DNA of 64,000 bases, taken from Gonocerus acuteangulatus (Eukaryota > Arthropoda > Insecta > Hemiptera > Coreidae). A program made the translations under genes and the position numbers. Positions 1 through 12,587 of this stretch are shown piece by piece. The notes under the pieces were generated by a model that saw only the letters and a program-made list of their open reading frames with translations, had not been told where the DNA came from and ran no database searches. Every line of letters begins with the position of its first letter. Positions within the stretch are counted from its first letter, which is position 1. The stretch spans positions 97,169,188 to 97,233,187 of the forward strand of contig OX328125.1 in NCBI GenBank assembly GCA_946811695.1. The letters run 5' to 3'.

Positions 1-273
1 TGAAGCCTTGAGTACTTCTGAATGTTTTACATTTACCTACAAATAATTCTAAGCAAGTCTTTAAGTAGCTAAAAGGGTTTCAACAAACGTTCTTCCAAAC
101 CAACCTTTTTTTTTTTAAAGAGGTTAAGACTTCCAAATGGATTGCTCTTAAAGCTTGCCTTCTTCGAGTTTAAATCTAGTCAAAGTGGGAATGTCAGAAT
201 AGAAAGTGTAAATCCTTCAGCTTCATATATAACAATAAAGCCCACTTTTTTCAAGAGCAAACCATTCTCCACG

Positions 274-600
274 TTTGGCGAGGTTTTATCATGTTTCTAC
301 CTACCTTGATAGGGCAGAACCCGCTTATAACGTCGGTTGGATGACTCCACCCGACCGGAAGTGCTGGCTAAAAATTTCACCTTCCAGAACACACAAAAAT
401 AGCCGTAGCTCAAATTGACATTGTATTTGTCCGTTCACTCTCTAGTTGCCCAAAAAATTATCTAATTTGATGAAATTTGGCAACCTAATCTTTTGTCTGA
501 TTTAAAAGAACACGTCCGTTTTACAACAGATTTTGGCTACCAAAATATGGTTTTAAAAGAAATGTTTGTGAGAAAAGAATCGAAACGCTTACGGTTTTCG
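274..600 (+). repeat. Partial 5' part of B-family (Helentron/DINE-like) element
   Basis: A diverged copy of the B 5' block: the hairpin region, the 'AACCCGCTTAT' segment, the 'CCGGAAGTGC' block and the 'TCCGTTCACTCTCTAG' block are all recognisable against the better copies at 37260 and 63295. The TA tract is missing. Bases 1-273 contain no recognisable gene; a short poly-T run near 108-117 is the only notable feature. Confidence 0.6.
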
Positions 601-758
601 TAAGAGACTCTGAAAAATTAATTAATTTCGTTTAATATATAATTAATTAATATAAATGTGCTTTAGCTCCCCCGACGAACCTATGTAATGTACTCTATAA
701 CATAGTCTTCTTTTTCGTACACGGCCACCGCGAATGCGCGAACGCCAGAGGACACTTT

Positions 759-916
759 TTAGCACTTTCCTCCGAAGGAAAGTATTAGCACTTTCCTCCG
801 AAGGAAAGTAGCTATTGAGGTTGGACTCATGACGGAATTTTTGAAAAATTTCTTCAAATCTTTATCGATCCTACCTAGTAGACACCGAAAATGACCCCCG
901 TTAAAATTTATATATA

Positions 917-1004
<88 letters not shown>

Positions 1005-1999
1005 TGTCTGTTAACACGATAGCGGCCAAAGTTTTTGTTTTTTCGTCACGAAACTTCGTATATAGCATTCAATTAGCAAACGATAGAACGAGTTCGTTAA
1101 CCACCAAAATCGGTCCACCGGAAGGGGGGGGGGGTTTACCCCGAACCCAAAACACTAATTTGACCATTTCAGCCGTAATATTTGTTATATTTCAACGAAA
1201 CTTGGTATTCGTACTGGTAATATAGAGAGAAAAGTGAGATATAAAAATAAACTAAATCCAGCCGTGATTTTAGGTGTATTTCGACGAAACTCGGTATTCA
1301 TAGTGGTAATCTACAGGTAAATATGTGTTGTAAAAATAAACTAAATCGGTTCATTAGGAGGGGGGGTTTACTGAAGACCGACAATACCAATTCGCCACTA
1401 CCAACCGTAATTTTTGGTATATTTCGACGAAACTCGGTATTCGTAGTGGTAATCTACAGGTAAATATGTGTTGTAAAAATAAACTAAATCGGTTCATTAG
1501 GAGGGGGGTTTACTCCGGACCCAAATTACTAATATACTCATACTGTTCGTAATTTCTGCTGTATTGTAACAAAACGCGGTATACGTCGTGGGTAACTCAT
1601 GAGAAAGAAGTGTTGTAAAAATGAGCTGAATCGGTCAATCGGAAAGGGGGGTTTACTTTGTAATATACTTCAATAGAAAAGCCAGCCAGACATAGGTTCA
1701 CAAAGGCGCCGCAAGGAGCGCTAGAGGGACTGTATCCGGTTCCTGCGTTTGATCAAAATACGATAATATGAGGATTTTGTATTTATTATGTAGTGTAGTA
1801 GGTACCATGTGTAAACTTAACTCTGGAAGCAAATTAATAATTTATCAGTTACTCATTACAAAATTAAAAGAGAACTATCCATGTTTATATTTTATTTATG
1901 TAGGATATTTTAAGCAAATTGTTCTGGAAAGCAGTCTACACTACCCAAATTCTGAGGAAAGTGCTTAGTTATGCAGCTCCTGCGTGACGGACTTTTTTT
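759..1999 (+). mobile_element. A-family Helentron/DINE-like element, copy A1
   Basis: The 5' end carries the palindrome CTTTCCTCCGAAGGAAAG directly after TTAGCA. This end is present twice in tandem (759 and 785). It is followed by a conserved block, a (TA)n tract (905-1000), a TGTCTGTTAACACGATAGCG block, and internal tandem units of about 148 bp that share 'AACCGATTTAGTTTA' in either orientation. The 3' end has GAGGAAAGTGCT, the inverse of the 5' subterminal AGCACTTTCCTC. A small hairpin (GCAG-CTC-CTGC) and GACGGACTTTTTT follow. No protein is encoded. The architecture matches non-autonomous Helentrons (DINE-1/HINE type), but assignment rests on structure only. Confidence 0.65.
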
Positions 2000-2139
2000 A
2001 GTCGTCGCTATAGCATATTTATGCTAAAATCAGTCCCGTAACAGGATACGAGGGCCCAGGTTGACAGATACTGTAGACGTCTCCAATTCTTGACCAAGAC
2101 ATTCGACCATGACGTTCGACATTTATCCGGTGTTAGGGA

Positions 2140-2505
2140 AATATTAGAAAAAAGTCTCACTCACAGGAACAGTGTCATCTTAGCGCGTTTCCATATTTTT
2201 TCCCCTGGTGTCATTTGGAAATCTTGGAATAAGTGTTCTTATTTTTTTTTTTGTACAAGCCCTAAACGTCTGTGATCACAAATTCTTGAAGATAAAAACG
2301 ATTTAGTTGCCATGATTTACTGAAAAAATATAGCAGCGGAAATTACTCGCTGGGCATCTTCGCCATCGTCTCGAAATGCTCTATTACAAACAACTAAAAA
2401 TTTAATTTAATTTTCGTTTTAATTATCATGTTTTACTAGCAAATTCATTTTAATATACAACAAATAGACTCGCTGGAACTGCGTCATCTTAGCAGTGTTT
2501 TCGTT
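2140..2505 (-). repeat. Two B-family 3' termini, inverted
   Basis: Two copies of the B 3' terminus on the minus strand, near 2146-2192 and 2466-2500. Both read as the reverse complement of GCGCTAAGATGACGCAGTTC followed by the CTGCG hairpin arm. The sequence between them is AT-rich with no credible ORF. Confidence 0.55.
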
Positions 2506-2640
2506 CTTATCCCTGGTGTCTTTTGGACACTACAAAACGTTTTGATTTTTCATGAAAAACTTCATGGCGCAATCTGGAAGTGGGAACATAAAACATTTAC
2601 GTTTCAGAACCCATAGACGAAGAATATAACAATGGTTCAA

Positions 2641-2922
<282 letters not shown>

Positions 2923-2924
2923 GA

Positions 2925-4037
2925 TTGATGGCGATTAGAATTATCAAAGGATATCGAACTATCTCCTACGTAGCAGCCTGTGTTCTAGCAAAAATCACAC
3001 CAATTTCACTACTTTCAGAACAACACACAACTCAATATACATTAACAAAATTACAACTAGATACAATTACACTAAGAACAGAAGATATAGAACACCCCAT
3101 ACACTACTCAAACTGGACACATCCCGCAATATTCCCAATTATTAAGGGGTACACGAAAGACCCGACGCACTACGAAATATACACAGATGGTAGTAAACAA
3201 GATAACTCAGTAGGATGTAGTGTAGTAGTGTATAAACAACACATACTCATAGACAAGCTAAAATATAGGCTAGGAAAGGACTGTACGAAAAATCAAGAAG
3301 AACAATTAGGAATACTAAAGGCACTAGACTTTATCAATACACAAGTAGAGACAAATTCAACACTTCAAATATGCACAGACAGTAAATCTTCACTATACAA
3401 ATTGACCAATAGAAAAATACACGAACCAATAATTGAACAAATAAGACACAAACTACTTCAGACACAAATGAAACACATAACTACACACTTTAAATGGGTC
3501 AAAGCACACGACGGACTTGAAGGAAACGAGATAGCCGACAGACTCGCTAAATCAGCGTCCAAAGACAATAATATACCAATAACATACAACCAAATATCTA
3601 AGACACACATGAAACACATTCTATCACGTAAAACGATAGAGCGCTGGCAAACACAATGGGGAAACTCTACAAAAGGACGTACACTCTTTTCATTTATACC
3701 TGACATACATAGCTACTTAGTAGGAAAACATACATGTTGTGACTTCTACACGACACAATTACTAACTGGACACGGATCATTAAACACATACTTACACAAG
3801 CTAAAGATAACTAACAGCTCGGCATGCCCTTGCGACAACACAACACCACAAACAACACAGCACCTTATATACAAATGTAAGTTACTCATAGAAGAGAGAA
3901 AAACAATTCAAAAGAATATAAAAAACTGGCCCATTACAGAAAAAGAGCTGTTTAATAAACACTATTCAAGCTTCAGAGATTTTTGTAAGAGAGCATGCCT
4001 TACTCTAAAGACGATCGATCCCTCTAAAGACAATTGA
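2925..4037 (+). pseudogene. LINE ORF2 C-terminal fragment: RNase H plus zinc knuckle
   Basis: An open frame of 370 codons covering the end of a non-LTR retrotransposon polyprotein. It opens inside the RT-to-RNase H linker (a GYRT-type motif near residue 9), not at a real start, because the RT part was replaced by the (TA)n tract. An RNase H domain follows with the expected acidic residues: TDGSK near residue 87, an E in NQEEQLG near 125, TDSKSS near 151, and GNEIADRLAK near 203. A C-terminal Cys/His cluster (CPC...H...C) near residues 300-318 is typical of I/R1-group ORF2 ends. In the live element this domain removes RNA from the RNA:DNA hybrid. Codon use is AT-rich. It is 5'-truncated and so not functional; the exact clade (I versus R1-like) is uncertain. 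Confidence 0.8.
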
Positions 4038-4204
4038 AATAATAAAAAATGTAAACAAACCAATTATTTAAATATATAAAATTATATTTATTTTATGTAT
4101 ATTTATTTTCTAATTATTTAAATTTAGTTATTAATTATTTAATGTTAAATCATTAATGTAATATATCTAAGAACATTTGATGACAAAATTTTATAAAATA
4201 CATG

Positions 4205-4470
4205 TGATATACATTATGTATTGGAACGTGTAGCACAAAATAAACGGCCTCTTTGCAGGGTTACTGCAGAGAGGAAACTAATAAAAAAAAAATAATATAT
4301 ATATATATACATATATATATACGTATATAAAATGCAAGTGATATGCTGATTGTTGCATGAGACTTGCAGACAAAAATAAACTCCCTTCTTGCTGTAGGAG
4401 GAAACAAATAAAAAAATATATATATACGTATATATATATATATATATATATATATGGTATATACACATAC
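4205..4470 (+). repeat. Tandem pair with (TA)n
   Basis: Two diverged copies of a unit of about 125 bp, each with GTGATAT, an AAAATAAAC block and GAGGAAAC, each followed by a (TA)n tract. They lie in the 3' flank of the LINE fragment. The stretch 4038-4204 is AT-rich with nothing recognisable. Confidence 0.6.
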
Positions 4471-4476
4471 ATATGT

Positions 4477-4680
4477 GTGTAAGTTTGTGTTTAGATAGGC
4501 TTATGAATATACTACTAGCATAGGGGCGCTAATGGCCAGGATTTGTCGATGCGCCGTAAAAAAAAAACAAAAAAAAAAAAAAAAAAAAAAAAACTCTTTC
4601 TACTAGCATAGGACTAAAAACATTATACAAGGCCAACTCATGGCAATGGGGAAACCTTGTATGCAATAAATAAATAAAAT

Positions 4681-4720
<40 letters not shown>

Positions 4721-4839
4721 TGTAAGTTTGTGTTTGGATATGCTTATGAATATACTACTAACATAGGACTAAAAACATTATATAAGGCAAACCCATGGCA
4801 ATGGGGAAACCTTGTATGCAATAAATAAAAAATAAATAA

Positions 4840-4894
<55 letters not shown>

Positions 4895-5006
4895 TGTAAG
4901 TTTGTGTTCGGATATGTTTATGAATATACTACTAACATAGGACTAAAAACATTATATAAGACCAACTCATGGCAATGGGGAAACCTTGTATGCAATAAAT
5001 AAATAA

Positions 5007-5079
<73 letters not shown>

Positions 5080-5193
5080 CAAGTTTGTGTTTGGATATGC
5101 TTATGAATATACTACTAACATAGGACTAAAAACATTATATAAGGCCAACTCCTTGCAATGGGGAAACCTTTTATGCAATAAATAAATAAAATA

Positions 5194-5245
<52 letters not shown>
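4477..5245 (+). repeat. Tandem array of (TA)n-linked monomers
   Basis: Four monomers start near 4477, 4718, 4892 and 5076. Each runs GTGTAAGTTTGTGTTTGGAT ... ACATAGGACTAAAAACATTA ... GGGGAAACCTTGTATGCAAT, then AATAAATAAAATA and a (TA)n tract of variable length. The monomer ends resemble a LINE 3' tail (TGCAATAAATAAA). A SINE tail interrupts the first monomer. Confidence 0.85.
4525..4599 (+). mobile_element. 5'-truncated SINE tail with target duplication
   Basis: A minimal SINE insertion: the GGCGC...GCGCC hairpin tail and poly(A), lying inside the first monomer of the tandem array. It is flanked by a 13-bp direct repeat CTACTAGCATAGG (4512-4524 and 4600-4612). The duplicated target and poly(A) are the marks of LINE-driven insertion. 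Confidence 0.8.
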
Positions 5246-5248
<3 letters not shown>

Positions 5249-5249
<1 letters not shown>

Positions 5250-5880
5250 TAGCTGTACCGGCAAACATTTTTTTGCCATATAAATTATTTCTAGTGATTA
5301 TTTTGGTAATAAAATAAAAAATAACTAACTTATTGGAAGTGTGTGGAGATGAGGTCTATGACTAAAAGAGGAATAGAGCGCTGTAAAAATGTCAACCTAA
5401 AAATAACAAAACAACCATTTTTTTAAATTCATTTTACTTTATTATCTTAACTAATATATTAAAAATTATATCTCTATGAATAATTACGATAGTAAAAAAA
5501 AAGTCATTATGTTAGTTTAATGGAGTGGTTGATATTTTTGGTTAGTCAATTTTTAGCGACCACAAACAAACTGCATACGTGGGGTTTAACCACGCGAGAA
5601 CACTCCACGTGATGTGTCCGGGTTCAAAAAACATGGTGTGCCCAAATCTATTCCACAAGTAGACACCGTTTAGTCTTGCGTCTTATTGATTCTCATTGCG
5701 AATGCCAATATATAATTGGAAATTTAGCGCATTTGAATTTAATTGGCACATCTGTGGGAATAATAATGGCCGAAAACTGTGTAGGGAGTGTGAGAAAGCG
5801 TATTGTGTGAGAAAGACATGGAAACGCGCTAAGATTTCGCAATTCCTTTGATGCGGACTTTTGTTACCGCTCTCCTTCCA
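5249..5880 (+). repeat. C-family repeat copy and a B 3' terminus
   Basis: Begins right after (TA)n with ACTAGCTGTACCGGC and TTTTTTGCCATATAAATT, a start also seen at 17646 and 26094. At 5822-5868 a B-type 3' terminus is visible (GCGCTAAGATTTCGCAATTCC then GGACTTTTG). From 5880 to 6320 nothing is recognised. Confidence 0.45.
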
Positions 5881-6324
5881 GTTGTACGTATGACGAGTAA
5901 AATTCGGATCACTAAAAGGTATTGATGTAATTGTCTTTTATTTTCCTGAATGTTCTTAGGGCATTTAGCTTGGATAGACAGTAACGGGTGACATACTCTT
6001 ACTGGCAGAATTTCTTTAACAAATAGAAAAGATCAAGGCTTCTTAGGATGAAGAAGTTAGTCCCTGACACTATTGTAGAAGTAGATTCTGAACATTTTAT
6101 GCTCAAATTGTAGGGATGTCAAGTCAGCATTATATTGGATAGCCTTTCCAAAAAAAATCCTATTTAAACAGGAGGTTAACTGAAGAAAGAAATCTCAAGT
6201 AAATTAAGGAAACATATTCTTTTCTTTATTTTTCTTTTATTATTCATTCTCCATACCCTTTATTTTTAACTTTGTTACTAATCCTTAGCTTATAATTTAT
6301 TATATTTTATATAAATTCTTTTAG

Positions 6325-6382
6325 GGCAGATCACCATTGCTGTGCAGCTCTTAAAGTAAAATAAATAAATAAAAAAAAAAGG
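6325..6382 (+). repeat. LINE-type 3' tail (AATA)n
   Basis: GGCAGATCACCATTGCTGTG followed by an AGCTCTT block and AATAAATAAATAAA. Related tails occur near 9086, 22553, 24405 and 48628. They look like short 3' stubs of one retroelement family. A (TA)n tract follows at 6488-6545. Confidence 0.5.
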
Positions 6383-6483
6383 CATTTAAAACAAGAATTG
6401 ATTGATTCAAGGATTGGTTTCCTGTTTAAACATTCTGAATCATTTAGGTCTTAAGGCTTAACTCATTCTTAGTACATTCTAAA

Positions 6484-6549
<66 letters not shown>

Positions 6550-6654
6550 ATATAGTTATAAAATTAATCATTTTGTAAGATTGTGACCCTATTTTCCAAT
6601 AAATTTATATGTGGCGGTGGTCAAAATTAAACAACGCACACTTTCTTCGCTACT

Positions 6655-6712
6655 CCTTTATTGCACCCTGGATGTTTCACGTCTCAATGACGCCTCTTCA
6701 GGAGCTCATAAG
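6655..6712 (-). other. Degenerate hammerhead-like motif
   Basis: On the minus strand CCTGAAGAGGCGTC, a short loop, GACGTGAAAC and ATCCAGGGTGC resembles the CUGANGA / stem II / GAAA core of Penelope-type hammerheads. Stem II is imperfect and stem I does not pair well, so it is at best a decayed ribozyme. Confidence 0.3.
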
Positions 6713-6980
6713 CATCATTAAAATCAGTCCAGTAAATCGCTAATAGTTGTAAAACTCTTGATAAATAAATAAATAATTCGTCTAGAAAAAGGGGAACTGC
6801 TCATTCTCACAAAAATATTGCTAACTTTGGGCTCAAAATGTCTTTTCACAGTCAGTAAAAGCACAACCGGATTAAATGAGAGAAAATAAGAGAAAAGTTG
6901 TTCGTTTACAAAGTGATTAATCTTTATATTTACTATTCTTAAGAAAATGTGTAAGTATTAATAGGATTAACAATTTTATT

Positions 6981-7371
6981 TTGTTTCTGGATTGTATCAT
7001 CTCTTTTGTCTACGAACCACTCGACTCGTACTATGAAGATGTAATACGTTACACTGACCTAACAATCTTACACTACTGGCAACTGGATCGCAAGTTTACG
7101 ATAAAAGAATGGCCTTCGTCATACCGAAAATCACGACGCGAAGAAGTCATATTAGCCAGACTACGTATCGGCCACAGTCGTGTGACCCACGAGTACCTGA
7201 TGACTAACAAGGACAAACCGACGTGCCGAACATGTAACTCAGGACTTACAATCAAGCATATGACTGACTGACTAACTGCTATTTAAGACAGAACCTTGAT
7301 CTACCTACTGACTTGACAGAACTCCTAGGAGATGACAGCCACCGCATTGATACAATACTCAAACATTTATA
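6981..7371 (+). pseudogene. I-group LINE ORF2 C-terminal fragment
   Basis: Residues after the RNase H domain of an I-type LINE: a VILARLRIGHSRVTHEYL stretch followed by a C-x2-C-x8-H cluster (CRTCNSGLTIKH). The same region ends the intact ORF2 at 59030-62740 (VLTRLRIGHTRLTHGHHL). The frame breaks near 7265; the expected continuation, LPTDLTELLGDD up to KHL, resumes in another frame and stops at about 7371. One frameshift plus loss of everything upstream make it a dead fragment. The first 20 codons have no LINE similarity that I can see. Confidence 0.75.
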
Positions 7372-7432
7372 GGACATAAACATTTAAAACAACATCTAAA
7401 ACAAAAATATATTTTGATATATTTTTTTAAAC

Positions 7433-8266
7433 AAAAATCGTATTTTGATCTAACGCAGGAACAGGATACAGTCACTCTAGTGGTAAAAAGCGCTCCTTGC
7501 GGCGGCTTTGTGAACCTACGTCTGACGGGCTTTTCTATTGAAATATATTGCAAATTAAACCCCCGCTTTCCGATTGACCGATTCAGCTCATTTTTACAAC
7601 ACTTTTTTCTCATGAGTTACCCACGACGTATACCGCGTTTCGTTACAATACAGCAGAAATTACGACCGGTATGAGTATATTAGGAATTTGGGTCCGGAGT
7701 AAACCCCCCCCCCTTCTAATGAACCGATTTAGTTTATTTTTACAACACATATTTACCTGTAGATTACCACTACGAATACCGAGTTTCGTCGAAATATACC
7801 AAAAATCACGGCTGGTAGTGGCGAATTGGTATTGTGGGTCCGGAGTAAACCCCCCCCCCCCCTCCTAATGAACCGATTTAGTTTATTTTTACAACACATA
7901 TTTACCTGTGGATTAGCACTACGAATACCGAGTTTCGTCGAAATATACCAAAAATCACGGCTGGTAGTGGCGAATTGGTATTGTGGGTCCGGAGTAAACC
8001 CCCCCCCCCTTCTAATGAACCGATTTAGTTCATTTTTATATCTCACATTTCTCTCTATATTACCACTACGAATACCAAGTTTTGTTGAAATATAACAAAT
8101 ATTACGGCTGACATAGTCAAATTAGTGTTTTGGGTTCGGGGTAAACCCCCCTTCTGGTGGACCGATTTTGGTGGTTAACGAACTCGTTCAATCGTTTGCT
8201 AATTGAATGCTATATACCAAGTTTCGTGACGAAAAAACAAAAACTCTGGCCGCTATCGTGTTAACA

Positions 8267-8318
<52 letters not shown>

Positions 8319-8464
8319 TATATATATATATATATATATAAATTTTAACGGGGGTCATTTTCGGTGTCTACTAGGTAGGATCGATAAAGATTTGAAGAAA
8401 TTTTTCAAAAATTCCGTCATGAGTCTATCCTCAATAGCTACTTTCCTTCGGAGGAAAGTGCTAA
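7433..8464 (-). mobile_element. A-family element, copy A2 (3'-truncated)
   Basis: Minus-strand A copy with three internal units of 147-149 bp (units start near 7721, 7870 and 8017). Each unit has a C-run that varies in length (8-15). The (TA)n tract is at 8270-8340 and the 5' palindrome ends at 8464. The last 250 bp or so of the 3' side are missing. ORFs here are repeat artefacts. Confidence 0.7.
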
Positions 8465-9424
8465 AATATTAAGTAAATACCAAGTCAAAATATCTGGTTA
8501 AAATATTTTAAAATTATTATTTAAGTACATTATCTGTTTTAGGAATATGCTCGAATAAACATATTTTACACCGCCCTCTACTGAAATGATCGAAAAAATG
8601 CACTTCGCCATAGATGCGTGCGATAAATAAATAAAATTTAAAAAAATCCCTTTTGTTTAAAATATATTGGCTAATTTAATAACAATTAACAGATAAAAGA
8701 TAAATTATAAATATCCTTATTCATTTTTGCGGAGTTTAGTTCCAGGAAGGATTGAAGAAATTGTTAATTAATCCATTCAATGGGTAATCTCAATAGCTGC
8801 TTTTCTTTCTTCTTTCTAAAAGTTGCATTGTGTATATTAAACTGCAATAAATCATAGTTTTTCAATCATTTTTTACCTCTCTGATAAAGTCTAAATAAAC
8901 TTTCTCAGCCAATTATTGTTTATCTATTAATCCTTGCTAATGAATTTTTATGTTGCATTCATTGAGATAAAGGAAGCGCGAATTTAATATATATTTCTTA
9001 CAGAGTACCTAACTAATTACTTTTTAAATAACTCACTGTTTCACAACATAATTCTGATTCTAAAAGCAGTGCCTGAGAAATATAAGAGCATATCGCCCTT
9101 GTTGAGGTGCTCTAATAAATAAATAAAGAAAAAAATATTCTCCAACTTCAATAGTTCAAATGCCCCTTTTTCTTGCTCAAAAACTGTTTAAAGTGGCGGA
9201 AATGTTTTTGGTGTTTCCTCCCTACCTCCATAGAGAAGAAATTCCCTTATTAATTTGACCTCATGGCGCAATCCTGTGCCGAATAGAGCATTTTACGAAA
9301 AAAAAAACAAAAAAAAACGGTAATTCGAATTTGTTCGTTAACCAGTGGAATCCATCCAAAGGAACATGTTTTTTTAGGGAAAAAATTATAATTCTTACGT
9401 TTTCAGTGATTTCTTATAGAAAGA
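8465..9424. other. AT-rich spacer, no gene seen
   Basis: Nothing coding is visible. Two LINE-like 3' tails occur: CGCCATAGATGCGTG then AATAAATAAA near 8605, and GCATATCGCCCTTGTTG then AATAAATAAA near 9090. A diverged B 5' block (CTCCCTACCTCCATAGAG) lies near 9218-9270. Confidence 0.5.
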
Positions 9425-10600
9425 TTGACAAGAGCCACAAGCATGCCACTGATTAGGAGATTGGTAGCTTAGTTCAAGAATGGCATAAAACATGTATTTG
9501 GCTCGGGCAAGCAGTGTATCCTGCAACTGGATTGGCAAGACACATAAGGTTGGCCTTGGCGAGCATTCTGATATCGTACATTTGGATTGGCAAGACACAT
9601 AAGATCAGTGTTGGCAAGCATTGTGGTATTCTACAGATAGATTGGCATGACTCATGAGGTTGGCTATGGCAGGCATTGTGATAACGCACAGATAGATTGG
9701 CATGGAACAGAAGGTTGGTTCTAACAAACATTGTGATAGCCCACAGCTAGATTGGCATGACACATGAGGTTGGCTCTGGCAAGGAATGTGATATCGTACA
9801 GTTGGATTGGCAAGACACATGTCTTTGCTCTAGCAACCATTGTGATATTCTACAGATAGATTGGCATGACACATGAGGTTGGCTCTGGTAACTATGTGAT
9901 ATCATACCATTGGAATGGCAAGACACATAAGGTTAGTTCTGGCAAACATTGTGATATTGTACAGATAGATTGGCATGAAACATGAGGTTGGCTCTGGCAA
10001 CCATTCTGATATCGTATAGCTAGATTGGCATGACACATGAGGTTGGCTCTGGCAAGCATTGTGTTATCGTATAGCTAGATTGGCATGAGACATGAGGTTG
10101 GCTCTGGCAACCATTCTGATATCGTATAGCTAGATTGGCATGACACGTGAGGTTGGCGCTGGCATCCATTCTGATATCGTATAGCTAGATTGGCATGACA
10201 CATGAGGATGGCTCTGACAAGCATTGTGATATTCTACAGATAGATTGGCATGAGACATGGGGTTGGCTCTGGCAACATTTCTGATATCGTACAGCTAGAT
10301 TGGCATGACACATGAGGTTGGCTCTGGCAAGCATTGCGTTATCGTATAGCTAGATTGGCATGAGACATGAGGTTGGCTCTGGCAACCATTCTGATATCGT
10401 ATAGCTAGATTGGCATGACACATGAGGTTGGCGCTGGCATCCATTCTGATATCGTATAGCTAGATTGGCATGACGCATGAGGTTGGCTCTGGCAAGCACT
10501 GTGATATCCTACAGTTAGCTTGGCATGACGCATGACGTTGGCTCTGGCAAGAAGAGTGATTTATTGTTGCGAAATTGACATGACACAAGAGGTTGGCTCC
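9425..10600 (+). repeat. 55-bp minisatellite with higher-order structure
   Basis: About 21 copies of a 55-bp unit built on TAGATTGGCATGACACATGA, GGTTGGCTCTGGCAA and GATATCGTATAGC. Copies are diverged at the left edge and more uniform at 9960-10500. Units starting at 10076 and 10351 share diagnostic variants (GAGACATG, then GGCGCTGGCATCC in the next unit), which gives a 275-bp five-unit higher-order period. Minus-strand frames rich in Cys, Pro and His over it are not genes. Confidence 0.9.
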
Positions 10601-11309
10601 GCCATGAGGGGTTAATTCTGTCTGCTAGATACACAAGCTCGGCTTTGTCAACCGTTGTGATTGTGATAACAGGATCGTGTCGGAGCTAGTTAACGTTGAG
10701 CCTTAGACCAATTACCTAAATTCCGACAATCCGGTTTCTTCCGGAGATCTCAATGGTCCTCCGCACGCAGCAGAACCCTCCTCAATCTAGGCTCGACAAC
10801 AAACAAGAATCTGCAATTTGCTGCGCTGCATGCAATAGTTTAAGTATTCCCAAGATTTGTATTCGTCTTGTAAAAGCAGATTGGATGGAAACAGGATATT
10901 TTATTTGCAAATCCCGTCAACATTTAGGGACAATCTTTCATTTGTACCTGCAAAAAATTCGTACTATAGGAATAAGCAAGCGTTGATCTACATGAAGAAA
11001 GCTGACCGGAATTTCATGTCGAACCATGACATGTTTTTAAATTCCATACACAAGGCGTATCACGGATGCCACAAGGCTTACTGAGTAATAAGTACAAATT
11101 GTTACCTTGAATACTTAATGTTCCATGAGTATGAATGTCCTTATCTACCAATTCATCTGGATAGAGTTCAAATTAAGGGAATTAACATTTCAATCTATTT
11201 TAGTGTATTTTCACTTTGCAGGAAATGTAAAATATCTTAAGCGGAAATCACTCATCCCCTGTGTATTATGCTTATTTGGAAATCTGAGAATAGAAACAGT
11301 GTCATGAAA
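10601..11309. other. No supported gene
   Basis: Several short open frames exist on the plus strand (10753-11307) but none shows a known motif, and they overlap in two frames. I treat this as unassigned sequence. Confidence 0.4.
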
Positions 11310-11938
11310 AATGTAAAATGAAATCTCTAAGAGAAGATTTGGGCGTCAAAACAGGAAATCGAAAATTTTCTTTCGTGGATTGGCATCATCCCACCGAAAA
11401 TCACTTCAGAATCTTTTCTTGTAGAAGATCTATTAAGCTTTCAAATGGTCCCCTTCCCCTTTCGACAATTTCCCAACCGCTTTCGAGATATTTACGAAAA
11501 TATATGAAAATCCCAAAACTGTTCAGGTCCGTCAAGAATTGTTTTTCTAGTACCTACTTCCTCAACTCCTAACGCAACCAAAATTTAAATATGTTCGATT
11601 AGATGAATATCAATTGTCTGGAACAGTTTTCTGCTGAATCAATCGATTTTGAATACCCACACTATAATTAGCTAAAAAAAACTCGTTTTATCAACATTTC
11701 ACAAAAACGGTTACAGATATTGCTATATGAAAATGGCTTCAGTCGATTTTTTCAGGCGCCTACAAGCAAATGTACGTAAGTGCAAAGATTTGATCGCGCG
11801 ACTCTCGCTTGTGCAGAGTTCCGGTAAGGTGAGTCGGCTGGTTAATGAACTCGATCTTTAAAATAAGACAAAGTATGTTCGTATCAAATTTAATCAAAGT
11901 CGGTCCATTTTGGAGCTCGTGACGGAGCGAACAGACAA

Positions 11939-12022
<84 letters not shown>

Positions 12023-12124
12023 CACAAATTTGAGCCACCGATATTTTCGTGATATATGAGTTCTGAATCATGAAAATTCCTACAGAGCACTTCCGGATTG
12101 GAAAGAAGGACGAAACGCGCTAAA
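11310..12124 (-). mobile_element. B-family element (minus strand)
   Basis: The internal B block (TTTCGAGATATT, CTTTCAAATGG) lies at 11380-11520, the GGTTAATGAACTCGA block near 11840, the (TA)n tract at 11940-12020, and the 5' subterminal sequence ends at GCGCTAA (12118-12124). The 3' limit near 11310 is approximate. The TA-coded frame at 11890-12132 is not a gene. Confidence 0.6.
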
Positions 12125-12587
12125 ATGTCCAAACACTTCGTAGCTATACAAATAATGAAATCATTTCATTGATAATAAAAATTTCATTACCGACTCCATG
12201 CCATGAACAGGGCCCTTTAGAATTTCGTTTACGTAACATTCATTGTGTGCTTTACGTAACTAAAGGTATACTTGACGTCATACAATCGTCACTTCGCAGA
12301 GGTTCAATGTTTTGTTGAAATATTTTTCAGAGCTACTGTTATATCTTAAGAGATATTATAAGTAAAATAATATATGTGTTATTAAAAGTATTAAGATTAT
12401 ACCGAGGATCGATATTAAAATCCAAAGTTTATTAAAAGCAATAACCCCATCTATTCCCTTGATGTTCCTGATGCTTTCAATTGGTAGTGTCTACAAGACA
12501 TAAACATATTGAGGTCATCAGTTCCTAGGGTAACTCTGTGTGAATGATTTGTTCAGGTATTCTAAAAGAAATAGATTTTTCTTGGGG

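Noticed and set aside
9395..9820. Minus-strand Cys-rich frames
   Set aside because: They follow the 55-bp minisatellite, overlap in different frames, and have no independent support.
9425..10600. CRISPR-like array
   Set aside because: Units are contiguous with no unique spacers, and the window is eukaryotic; the 104-bp and 136-bp arrays fail for the same reason.
10753..11307. Possible host-gene fragment
   Set aside because: Three overlapping short frames with no recognisable domain, splice structure or codon signal.
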